A stretch of DNA of 64,000 bases, from positions 30,350,725 through 30,414,724 of the forward strand of contig CM067353.1 of NCBI GenBank assembly GCA_034190875.2, in the 5' to 3' direction. A program made the translations under genes and the position numbers. The notes under the pieces were generated by a model that saw only the letters and a list, made by a program, of their open reading frames with translations, did no database searches and was not told the DNA's origin. Position 1 is the stretch's first letter. Each line of letters starts with the position of its first letter. Positions 51,175-62,600 of this stretch are shown piece after piece. The DNA is from Urechis unicinctus. Taxonomy: Eukaryota > Annelida > Polychaeta > Xenopneusta > Urechidae.

Positions 51175-51575
51175 TGGTGGTCAGTGCGTGATGGTTACAT
51201 ACTGTGGCTGTGTATCTTGTGGTAGTCAGTGTGCGATGGTTACATACTGTGGCTGTGTATCTTGTGGTGGTCAGTGTGCGATGGTTACATACTGTGGCCG
51301 TGTACATACTGTGGCTGTGTATCTTGTGGTGGTCAGTGTGCGATGGTTACATACTGTGGCCGTGTACATACTGTGGCTGTGTATCTTGTGGTGGTCAGTG
51401 TGCGATGGTTACATACTGTGGCCGTGTACATACTGTGGCCGTGAATCTTGTGGTGGTCATTGTGTGATGGTTAGATACTGTGGCCGTGTATCCTGTGGTG
51501 GCCAGTGTGCGATTGCTAGATATTGTGACCATGTATCCTGTTGTGGTCAGTGTGTGATGGTTAGATACTTTAGCC
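51175..51575. repeat. ~45-bp / 63-bp minisatellite
   Basis: Unit GTGGTCAGTGTGCGATGGTT + ACATACTGTGGC(T/C)GTGTATCTTGTG, with an inserted CCGTGTACATACTGTGG in some units. Several frames are open because unit lengths are multiples of three. Confidence 0.95.
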
Positions 51576-51654
51576 GATGACGTGGTCCGGTGTGTTTGAA
51601 TATATAATTTAGGCGTGTTGTTTGTGATCATTGTATATACGTTTCATGAAATAT

Positions 51655-52155
51655 TCTAGCCCTACAATACGTCTGAGTCGACGTCTTACTTTCTCTTGAA
51701 CCGACGCAATGTTAAAAATTTGACGATCGATTCAGACAACTACTAAACACCAAACATACCCATAAGTGATGGAGTTATAGAATGCAATGATGTTCACTGA
51801 CAATTTTATCCCTTTTTGGCGGGGATTTCATCCATGGTAATTAGTTATAGTTTGATCAATTTGAGAAGCGATGAAAAGTCCGAAACACAGAAACATGTTT
51901 GTTTTCAAGTTCAACAACACGTGCATCGCGCATGCTCAGAAATGATATACAGATGGCATTTCTTAAAGAATAGCGTCGAATGGGGGTAAGTTTTTTGGTG
52001 CGTTAAGACATTTTGTTGTACAGGCTCTTGATATATGTTATTTTCTAGATGCGTTATGCAGCACTTTAACCCTAACGCGTTTTCTAGGACGCGCGGCAAA
52101 TGTTGAAGCAGAACGCTATGTATTCATATTACCGTTCGACCGGAACTAGAAATAT
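51655..52155 (+). repeat. Dispersed repeat family D3, copy 2
   Basis: Starts at CTAGCCCTACAATACGTCTG and runs through GATGGAGTTATAGAATGCAA, ACATGTTTGTTTTCAAGTTC, GCTCTTGATATATGTTATTT and CGACCGGAACTAG. Nearly full length. Near its start it has an imperfect palindrome (ACGTCTGAGTCGACGT). Confidence 0.88.
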
Positions 52156-52339
52156 TCATGTGTTGTCTGCCTGGTGAAGGTGGTTACAAGTACCCGTGTG
52201 TCACGTGACCGCTTATTTGTCCGTGTTCGGATGCCTGTATCTATATCTATTTGTAACTGCGAATGCTTGAACTTTAGCCCCTGTCGGTCGGTCAAGAAGA
52301 CGCCCTACAGGGCCATCTTGAATATGGCTACCTATGCAT

Positions 52340-52570
52340 GACTGCGCCTGTGTGCGGTTGCGCCTGTGTGCGTTCGTATCCTTGTGCGTTCTTGCCTGTG
52401 TGCGTTTGTGCCTGAGTTTGTTTGTGCCTGTGTTTGCGCCCGTGTGTTTGTGCCTGAGTTTGTTTGTGGCTGTGTGTGTTTGTGCCTGAGTTTGTTTGTG
52501 CCTGAGTTTGTTTGTGCCTGTCTGCGTTTGTGCCTGTGTGTGTTTGTGCCTGTGCGTGTTTGTGTTAGAT
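52340..52570. repeat. TGTGCCTG / GTTTGTGCCTGAGTTT minisatellite
   Basis: Short units of about 12-18 bp based on TTTGTGCCTGAGTTTGTTTG. Open frames on both strands are repeat-driven. Confidence 0.9.
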
Positions 52571-53290
52571 CTTACATATGCCAGTGTGTTGCTGTATGAG
52601 TCTGTGTCATTCGACAACTTTCAATATGTTTCTACGATTGTGGATGTGTGGCAAGAGGCTGCGCCTGAAAAAGAGTGCGGTTGTGTGCTCCAGTGGTTGT
52701 TGTTGCATCATATTTACGTTGCTCAGACAACCGTATATAGGATTGCATTTGCGCAGTCAGCATATTTATTCATTGCTGAAGTCATTATATGAAGACTACA
52801 CGCGAGGATACTATCATAACGCACTTCACTGTTTGCGACAACATAGGGTGCCTGAGCCCGAGCACGGTAATGTCACTTTAAATCAACTGTAATTCAACTG
52901 TCCCCTGGCTTTACAGATCGTCAAACCTGCTGTTCTCCATTGAACTTATGCATTTGTTGCGATTACTTCCATCGACAACTGTATTTGCCCGAGAAAACGT
53001 CCATGGGAAGACGAATAACAATTCACCAACCTTAAACCATCGTTTGGTGTGCTGTCCTCTTTTGTTCACCGATAACCAACCGGCCCACTGTGGTCCTGAT
53101 TATACTAATCATCTACGCTCGCTCTCTTCCCTGTGAAGTCGCATCCCACCTTCCCCGCATCCCATCGGCATCACACAACTAACATGTGTAAACCAGGTAA
53201 CACCACATGGGTGTACTGTGTACCGCTATGACAGCCGAGTCAACAAGAAGAACAGACAACAGGTTTAAGTGAAAATATAAAAAAATCATC
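52571..53290. other. No recognisable gene
   Basis: Open frames of about 100 codons overlap the end of the repeat but show no family signature. Confidence 0.35.
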
Positions 53291-53299
53291 GGTACAAAA

Positions 53300-54235
53300 C
53301 TATATCAATACCAGTGTTGGGATGGGCTGTTCGCCTCCGACCCAGCACAACGCATACAAATACCAGTGTTGGGTGATGACACCATCACCAAGGCTCTTGG
53401 CAACCCTCAGTGGACCAACCAAAGGAGTATTCAACTTGCTGTCATTTAGGTTTGGGTGATATAACCTCAGAACCAAGTCTCCTTCTTTTAGAGATTTGTC
53501 TTTAGCTCGGGGGTCATAATATTTCTTTTGGCGCTCGGCTGAGCTTTTCAATGTGTCTCGGGCGAGAGAAAAGTTGTACATCATAGCATCTCTAAGTCAT
53601 TGAACATACTGTTGAGAACATACCATCAATATATGACATCAAATCAATCGAAAGAGCACAGCATCGTTTATTTGGGGAGCAACTAGTGATATCCTGCACT
53701 GTAGCCCTGTAGGCAGCAAAGGGAAGATGGTCGTCCCAATCGCGTGACTTGTCAGCACAAGGGACAGCAAGCAGGGTACGATTGGACCCTGCAACCTGGC
53801 CGTCACTCTGAGGTCCTAGTCTAATCAGATCTTTGAATGAATGACCTTTGGCACCACCAAATACCTCGGTTACCAAGCAGTCAGCCACAAAAGGGCTTGG
53901 TGGTCAGGCAGAGCAAAGGCTTCTGTCCATTTGGGGAAATAATCGGGCACAATCCGAACACAATAGTTACCACTGTTGGTTGTAATTGGCATGGACAGAA
54001 TATCCATAGCAACCCGCTTTAAGGGTGCACCCACCGGCTGCCGTCAGAGTTGAGCATTCTTTGGCCCCGATCGTGGATTACGGTGCTGACATGACTCGCA
54101 ATGTCGGCACCATCGCCCAACATCTTGCAGCATTCCTGGCCACTATAAACGATGCCTGACATCATGTAATGTCTAAGTTGAACCTTGGTGCCGTTTAGTT
54201 TTATGGTTGTGGACATGGCAAAATATGTCTTCCCT
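53300..54235 (-). mobile_element. Ty3-type retroelement integrase remnant, decayed
   Basis: Minus strand, 5' to 3'. A degenerate N-terminal zinc-finger region lies near 54216-54060. Next come codons, in shifting frames, for an integrase core start (VAMDILSMPI) and DYFPKWTEAFALPD (about 54010-53890). GPQSDGQV.GSNRTLLA (about 53820-53770) matches the usual HPQSDGQVERFNRTL. After that come a stretch ending CSPNK, and a C-terminal part with SAERQKKYYDPRAKDKSLKE and GDLVLRL. Several stops and shifts. No RT or LTR adjacent, so it is independent of the 27.9-30.3 kb remnant. Confidence 0.85.
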
Positions 54236-54369
54236 CATGTCAGGTGGAGCGAGAAAGCTGAGGATCTCGTGGCTTGATAGTATGACCCACTTGTACAATC
54301 AGCCATTATGACAATCCTGCCTAGACCACAGGGACAACAGAGTTTTGAGGTCAGGTGATTCGGACTTCC

Positions 54370-54890
54370 ATTCAAGCATAACTTCGATTGCCTTCCATTC
54401 AGACCTATCCCCGTTTGCCATCTTTTCAAGCCTGTCCCCGTTTGTCTTCTATTCAGGCCTATCCCTGTTTGCCTTCCATTCAGGCCTATCCCCATTTTCC
54501 TTCCATTCAAGCCTATTCCCGTTTGCCTTCCAATCAGGCCTATCCCCGTTTACCTTCCATTCAGGCCAATCCCCGTTTCCCTTCAATTCAGGCCCGTCCC
54601 CGTTTGCGTTCTAATCAGGCCTATCCCCGTTTGCCTTCTCTTCAGGTCTATCCCCGTTTGCCTTCCATTCAGGCCTATTCCTGTTTCCCTTCAATTCAGG
54701 CCTATTCCCATTTTTCTTCCATTCAAGCCTATTCCCGTTTGCCTTTCAATCAGGCCTATCCCTGTCTGCCTTCTATTCAGGCCTGTCCCCGTTTGCCTTC
54801 CAATCAGGCCTATCCCTGTCTGCCTTCTATTCAGGCCTGTCCCCGTTTGCGTTCCCAACTGGCCTATCCCCCTTTGCCTCCTTTTCAGGC
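54370..54890. repeat. 27-bp minisatellite, about 19 units
   Basis: Unit CCGTTTGCCTTCCATTCAGG + CCTATCC. The 27-bp period keeps all frames open, which explains the long Pro/Ser/Phe frames. Confidence 0.97.
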
Positions 54891-55260
54891 AGTCAGTCCA
54901 TTATGGATCATTGTTTACCAGCCTACAATTATGCTTAGGCAGTCAGTCCATTATGGATAAATGTTTACCAGCCTACCATTATTCTCCGGCAGTCAGTCTA
55001 TTATGGATCATTGTTTATCAGCCTACCATTATTCTCCGGCAGTCAATCTATTATGGATCATTGTTTACCAGCCTACCATTATTCTCCGACAGTCAGTCCA
55101 TTATGGATCATTGTTTACCAGCCTACCATTATTCTCCGGCAGTCAGTCCATTATGGATCATTGTTTACAAGCTTACCATTATTCTCCGGCAGTCAGTCCA
55201 TTATGGATCATTGTTTACAAGCTTACCATTATTCTCCGGCAGGCAGTCTATAAATGGATC
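54890..55260. repeat. 50-bp minisatellite, about 7 units
   Basis: Unit GGCAGTCAGTCCATTATGGA + TCATTGTTTACCAGCCTACCATTATTCTCC. Directly abuts the 27-bp array. Confidence 0.97.
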
Positions 55261-55829
55261 ATTGTGATAAAGTACAAGTTGATAACTAGCTCATTACTGT
55301 TTATTAGTTACCAGCTCCTGATCAATAAGATCATCGCTCTCAGAAAGTCCGCTTCGTAGAATACTTACTATACTTACACAGAAGAATATCCCGTATAATA
55401 TCATAGAAAAACACATTGGTATTAAACTGTTCCTTTCCTATTTTTTATAAGTCATTCAAAATAGATTAATCCCCCCCCCCCCCCCACCAAAAAAAAATGA
55501 CGATCACAGGAATCAGCAAAGAGCGATTAGTTTGGTTCACTTTGGAACATATTTACAGACACCATATATTCTTGATATCATTGGCATATTGTATCAATTC
55601 TTATACAAATTTCAAGCAAGGTTTTTATTCTATGTCAACGTCCGTATGGAATATCTGAGAAATGTGTTAAAAATGATAAAATAAAAAACGATGAACGTAA
55701 AGCAACGTTTTAATAGACAAAAAACAAAACGATCTGAGAGATTATATGGAAAATCACAATAGCATCAATGATGAGTGTGGGCAAGTATTTGATGTCAAGA
55801 ACAGCAATAAGATCTGATGGCACAAATGA
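55261..55829 (-). other. 3' flank of the glycoside-hydrolase-like gene
   Basis: No gene seen. Contains a poly-C/poly-A tract (55470-55497). A minus-strand polyadenylation signal may be AATAAA-like sequence near 55625-55690, but I could not decide. Confidence 0.35.
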
Positions 55830-58399
55830 CTACTTACAATCGGATTGTTTAATACTTATTACAGCGTTATGATCCGGAGATACAACACAACGCACATTAA
55901 TCATAACGTTGTCCAAAACATAACTGAAAACGACTTTTTCCCCAATACTACCAGTTAAGGTCACTTGGAGGTCATTGGTGGTACTTTCTATGTTGTGGAC
56001 GCGATGCGGTGATATAGGCACCCACTTGTCCAGTTCTCCAAGAAGATAAACAATACCAAACCTATTGGGGAAATTCAATGTTAGCTCAAATTCCTTCCCA
56101 ATCAATCTACCTTATTATTCATTGTTTTTTTTAGCTAAACCACGGAAAACCAATACTCACCTCGTTTTGATTGCAGGTGTGGTCAGGTAAAGACAAAATC
56201 TGTCATTTCCGCAACCTTCTAGAGTAAGCGGCTTCACATTGCTAAACTCATTTCGTGTCTCGTTTGGACGAAACCAACTGTAGGCGATTATTGGATTCTG
56301 CACATGAAAACAAATCGAGCCTGATGATTTAAACTCGTCCCGTTTTGATTCGTTAAGTGTACTCGAGGTATTAATGACAAGCATGTCCACCGCCAGGTGG
56401 CGCTACAATAAAATCAACGAAAGCATATGTTGAAGATATGACGAGGCAACTACGCCCCCCAATTGATTAGAAAATTTCATGTGATTTTTAGAAAGACGCT
56501 ATGACAAGCAGCTCGCTGCACATGGAATGCGTGGTCACATATTTTCTCAGTCGGAGGCGTAGCTGAGCCCTCTTGGCATAGCTATAAGTTTTTTGATAGC
56601 ACCAATGAAATATTTATATGTACCTCGTCAAAATGCAAGCCAGCCTCAGCTGGAGTGAGTGTCATTTTGTCTTTTGCTTCCATATTTGCTGCGAAAACGA
56701 TACCAAATTGTCGACGTCCTATTTGTGAATAAGTACTCCACACTTCTCCATGGAAATTTCTAAATACATTCTGAAACGCACATGTCGAGGCATAAACACC
56801 ATGGTTATCATAATGATCATAATGATTATAATCATCTTCACAATCGGATGCACAGGAATGGAACAAAGATAGAAATTATATATTAGGTAACATTCGACCT
56901 CAATGAGCTGTTTGTTGACGGCTTTGGCCGGTTTTGACGGCTTGAGGATTCGCCCGGCGCTGTTACAAGTCCTGTCACATAAACGGCGTACAAGTTAGCG
57001 TACAACCCCTTTATTAAATCGATAGCACTATTCTACAACGCGGTTTGCACAGTCGTGATCTTCTCAGTGTAGAATACTAACAGGGTAGTCAGTTCAACAT
57101 GCGATTTCGTGGGAGGTTCTTTCGGCTTCAATCGTTGTAGTAATTTCTTGGTATTGACAACACCAGATCATAGATAACTGATCAATACGGTCGACGTTAA
57201 AACAGCCTCCACAATTTGTTTACAAGTGGGCAATTCTATCATTTTCTAGTGTCATCTGTTTTCAGCAACAGCTGTCCAATAACATGCAATATTTGGCTAT
57301 TTATCATGTCTCGTAAAAGTACCGAATCGGACTATCAAAAAGATCTGTGGAATCACCGATTAGACTCGCTTTAACAGATATTATTTCCATCAGTAGAAAG
57401 GAATCTGTCAGTTAGACATTTTTGTGGCAGATTTAATGCCATGTGAAGCCTTGCCAAAGCGGCATAACCCAATCATAACGTTATAGTCGTCATAATGACC
57501 TCTGTCCCACCTCATTATCAGCGTAGGGTTCTCACGACCAATCTTGTCCCCGGGCGTTACCGGACCTGTACTCAGCGTTGCTACCAGTGAATGTAAGGCA
57601 GGATAAGGCTCGCTGCCCCCTGTAATTAAGCAAGTGACTCTTATTCATGCACACAAAAGCACACCGACAGAATAACAAACACAAACATACTATAAGACAC
57701 AAACACACCGACGGACACAAACACAATAACAACACAAACATACTATAAGATACAAACACACCGACAGACACAGACACAATAACCAACACACCAACAGGCA
57801 CAAACAATATAACAAACACACCAACATACACCAACACAATAACAAACACAAACATGCTATAAGACACAAACATACTGACACACAAACACACCGAGTGACA
57901 CAAACAAGTTGATACACACAAACACACATGTATACATCAACACACACCGACATAAACACAATGACAGGCACAAACACACTGACACACACTGACACACACT
58001 GACACACACTGACAATCACAAACACACTGACACACGCAAACACACTGACATACGCAAACACACTGACACACGCAAACACACTGACACACGCAAACACATC
58101 AGCACACATGCAAACACTATTACACACAGCTACACATCAGCACACGCAAACACCATAACACAAACGCAAACACTATAACACACACAAACACATCGACACA
58201 CACGCAAACACTATTACGCTCACAAACACATAGGCACACACGCAAACAATATAACAACGAATCAAATACAGTACGGTGGCTGGACTCTTAGTTTCACCCA
58301 AAGCACACACACATATATATACCTACATAAAGACACACACACACGCGCGCTCACACACATACATAAATACACAACCCACACACACACATATACATACCT

Positions 58400-58473
<74 letters not shown>

Positions 58474-59593
58474 CATGCCCAAACTTAGCCCTACAAGACG
58501 TCTGCGTAGACGTCTTACCGTTTCTCGAAACAACGCCATTCAATTATTTTTAGATCGATTCAGACAACTACCAAACACCAAACATACACAAGTGATGGAG
58601 TTATAGAATGCAATGATGTTTTACGGACAATTTCATCCCTTTCGGCTGGTGATTTCATCCGTGGTAATTATTTATAGTGCGATCAATTTGGGAAGCGGTA
58701 AAAAAAAGTCAGAAACACAGCAACATGTTTGTTTACAAGTTCAAGACCACATGCATTGCGCGGGGGGGGGGGGGGGGCACTTAAGTGTAAAGATATAGTA
58801 TACATGTGCCGCACGAAGGGGGTGGTTTTTTCAACATCTCGACTTTTACGACGGGTTAGACATTCGCATAATACCTTGTACGATGGAGTATACTTTTTCT
58901 CATTCTCAACGAGTACAACGGGTACAGGTTTTCGAGGTCCCGCGGCACAGCCCTATCCGAGTTAGGGTAAGTGCCCCCCACTTGGGATGCTAAGGCAATG
59001 CGGGAAATCGCGAGAATTAATTGTTTCCAAAATGGCAGACATCGTATCGCGATTAGTTAGGAAACGAACTATCGATGCCATTTATTGAAGAATAGCGTCG
59101 AGTGGTGGTAAGTTTTTGGCGCGTAGAGTCTATTTTTTGTAAAAGGTCTTGATATATGTTATTTTCTAGGTACGCAGAGTGACCTTCAACCCAAACGAGA
59201 AATTGCCGACTGTGTTTGACGAACTCTTCGTAACGGTATAAATTCATGTTACCGTTACACCGGAGCTAGCCCAAACTAAGCCCCGCCCACCTACCATACA
59301 CGTTGCCTGGTTGTTCCTTTGTGGTCCAGAAGACATCTTTAAAGGGAGCCACTCCGACGGCATCCGCCAACATGGACACCACACCTAATTTCCAGTTGTC
59401 ATTTCCCGGTTTGTAGTCGGTCGTCACTCGGATCTATACAAACTCATACGCTGTAACGTTACGCACACATGGTGTTCTTCTAATCAATACACATCATCTA
59501 AATAAAACAATAGTCATGCTTATAGATGAGTATAGCTAGATTTATGCTGTTTCTAATGGATACTGCAGCTGTGAGTGCCTGTGACCAGATGAA

Positions 59594-59684
<91 letters not shown>

Positions 59685-62600
59685 TATGGGAGCCTGGTAT
59701 ATATATCCATCAGCAGGTAAAAGGTATCATGGTCTGAGAGCCCTCCATGCCAAGCAGATATTGTAGGTATCAGCAGGTATTGTAGGTATCAGCAGGTCTG
59801 AGAGACGACAGGGCCCTCTAGCGGCTGTAATGTAAAGCGTGCTAAGCCTTTACAATACTGGATAGTGATGCTAGCATGTTACCTGAGAGACGGCAGGGAC
59901 CTCTAGCGCATGTAGTGCGAAGCGAGCTAAGCCCTTACAATACTGGATAGTGATGCTAGCATGTTGTTACCTGGGAGACGGCAGGGACCTCTAGCGCATG
60001 TAGTGCGAAGCGAGCTAAGCCCTTACAATACTGGATAGTGATGCTAGCATGTTGTTACCTGGGAGACGGCAGGGACCTCTAGCGCCTGTAGTGTGAAACG
60101 AGCTGAGCCCTTACAATACTGGATAGTGATGCTAGCATGTTGTTACCTGGGAGACGGCAGGGACCTCTAGCGCCTGTAGTGTGAAACGAGCTGAGCCCTT
60201 ACAATACTGGATAGTGATGCTAGCATGTTGTTACCTGGGAGACGGCAGGGACCTCTAGCGCATGTAGTGCGAAGCGAGCTAAGCCCTTACAATACTGGAT
60301 AGTGATGCTAGCATGTTGTTACCTGGGAGACGGCAGGGACCTCTAGCGCCTGTAGTGTGAAACGAGCTGAGCCCTTACAATACTGGATAGTGATGCTATG
60401 CTAGCATGTTGTTACCTGGGAGACGGCAGGGACCTCTAGCGCCTGTAGTGTGAAAAACGAGCTGAGCCCTTACAATACTGGATAGTGATGCTAGCATGGT
60501 TATGGGAGTGAGGCTAGCATGTAGTGTAAGCCCTTACAATACTGGGTGAGAGCATGTTGTTACCTGGGACCAGGGACCTCTAGCGCCTGTAGTGTGAAAC
60601 GAGCTGAGCCCTTACAATACTGGATAGTGATGCTAGCATGTTGTTACCTGGGAGACGGCAGGGACCTCTAGCGCCTGTAGTGTGAAACGAGCTGAGCCCT
60701 TACAATACTGGATAGTGATGCTAGCATGTTGTTACCTGGGAGACGGCAGGGACCTCTAGCGCATGTAGTGCGAAGCGAGCTAAGCCCTTACAATACTGGA
60801 TAGTGATGCTAGCATGTTGTTACCTGGGAGACGGCAGGGACCTCTAGCGCCTGTAGTGTGAAACGAGCTGAGCCCTTACAATACTGGATAGTGATGTTGG
60901 CTCTCTGGGCGGCGGCGCCCATTTCAAGGAGCCATTCACGAACCCGACCTATCCTTGTCAGTCCTCGTGGAAAGCGATGCAAGCTGTGGTCCAACCAGTC
61001 CTACAACAAGAGAGACCACAACACGCACAATTTATTTTGTTATCGCAGATTATATATGATGGTTTAAAACCAGTCGATATTCGTTACGATTGGCTGATGG
61101 TCGCGTTTGGAAGTGAAATTTACATTTATATTTGACATTCGTAGATAAATAATGACGTCATATGTTCTATGCCAATCATGTTGTATTGGATACAACATGA
61201 AGATGATACGCGTCGATGTTTAAGTACATATAAAACACCCGAACACTGGTGAGTGTGTAAAGTGTACAGCGGGAGCCAGAATTCAACCGTCTTCAGCGCA
61301 TACATTGTACATTTGACCTGATAAGCGAATAATTAAAATGCACCACCTTCCCCCTACCCCGGGCCCCCTACTCACCACATTACTGGTCAGTTTGTTAGTG
61401 ACTCAGCCAAAAAGCCGAGTGTTCATGAATAAACCACTTCCCATATGTGTTAGTTATCGCATGGTGATCGTGGGTGATATGGTGTCTTTCTCCATATCAC
61501 CCACGATCACCATGCGATAACATACTTATCGCGATGGCACCTACACGCGATAATCAAGCGCATGACCCAGCCGGAAACTGCGAGGGACCCCAATTGACCT
61601 GTTCCCGAATTTGGGCAAGCTTCGTTCCAGCAACTACACCACTGGCTTGACTGGTTTTTTTATTTGATTGCAATATGCTTCGACAATTTGTTGTGTGAGA
61701 CTTGTAGAATATTGCCGACTCCGACAATCAGACCTCCGCCGACTTCTCATCGGTGTTGTCTTCATTTGGCGCTGGCAACACAGAACCACATAGAAGCGGC
61801 TCGGCAGTTGTTAGAATTTCGCGCCTAAACTAGATTCCGGGGAGATGGGATAATACCGTGACTTCCCGATGAGCAAAACGCAAACAGATTAGCGCTGGCA
61901 AGCAAATGACTCTTGAGAAATCCTTCGATATAACACTTGCAAGGTGTGCGTGATATTAGGCCTCCGTAGTATTTCCATGTCAGAGCAGTGGTGTTCGGTG
62001 AGGGACTTTCTCAAATCTAGTTGCTGCTAGGTGATATTGCGACACGGTCGCAGTTATCGCACGAGCTTTTTCTGGAGCTCTGATTGGCTGAGAGTAGGGT
62101 GCCATGCGATAAGTTACTAGGAAGCATGGCCGATCCACCACAGCGGTGACATTTATGTCCCTCTGGGTATGTATGCAGAGCTCATAGTATTTCAACTAAC
62201 AACATAATCATGTTAATTGAGCAGGACGGTTGTAAAGCGATAACGTTTGTGAGTCTACCTGCTCATAGACAGTTAGTCCCCACGCCCGGCCGTCCGTGAA
62301 GAGCTTATCCCAAAAGCGCTGCAAATCAGACAACAAAATTCATTCAAGAACTTGATTAAATAAATCCATGAACATTTTCATGAACGTTTTATCTCTGAGG
62401 GGAATCCCTCGACACATGATATAGCACAACAATTTGTAACCGAAGCAACACATTGCATAATGAGTGTGTGTGTGTGCATCCTGCCGCTCCATCAACAGCC
62501 TGCCGCTCCATCAACTGCTATCATTGCGATACACTAACGTTAGCGCCCGCGTGGACGTCAGCCCGGCTTACCGTGTCGTTTGGTATGGCGACACCCCGCT

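Noticed and set aside
51113-51580. Cys-rich 155-codon open frame (YCGCVSCGGQC repeats)
   Set aside because: Unit length is a multiple of three, so three frames are open at once; no signal peptide, splice sites or start context support a gene.
54388-54960. 190-codon Pro/Ser-rich open frame
   Set aside because: Created by the 27-bp minisatellite; other frames are also open. The 50-bp array at 54890-55260 explains the frames after it.
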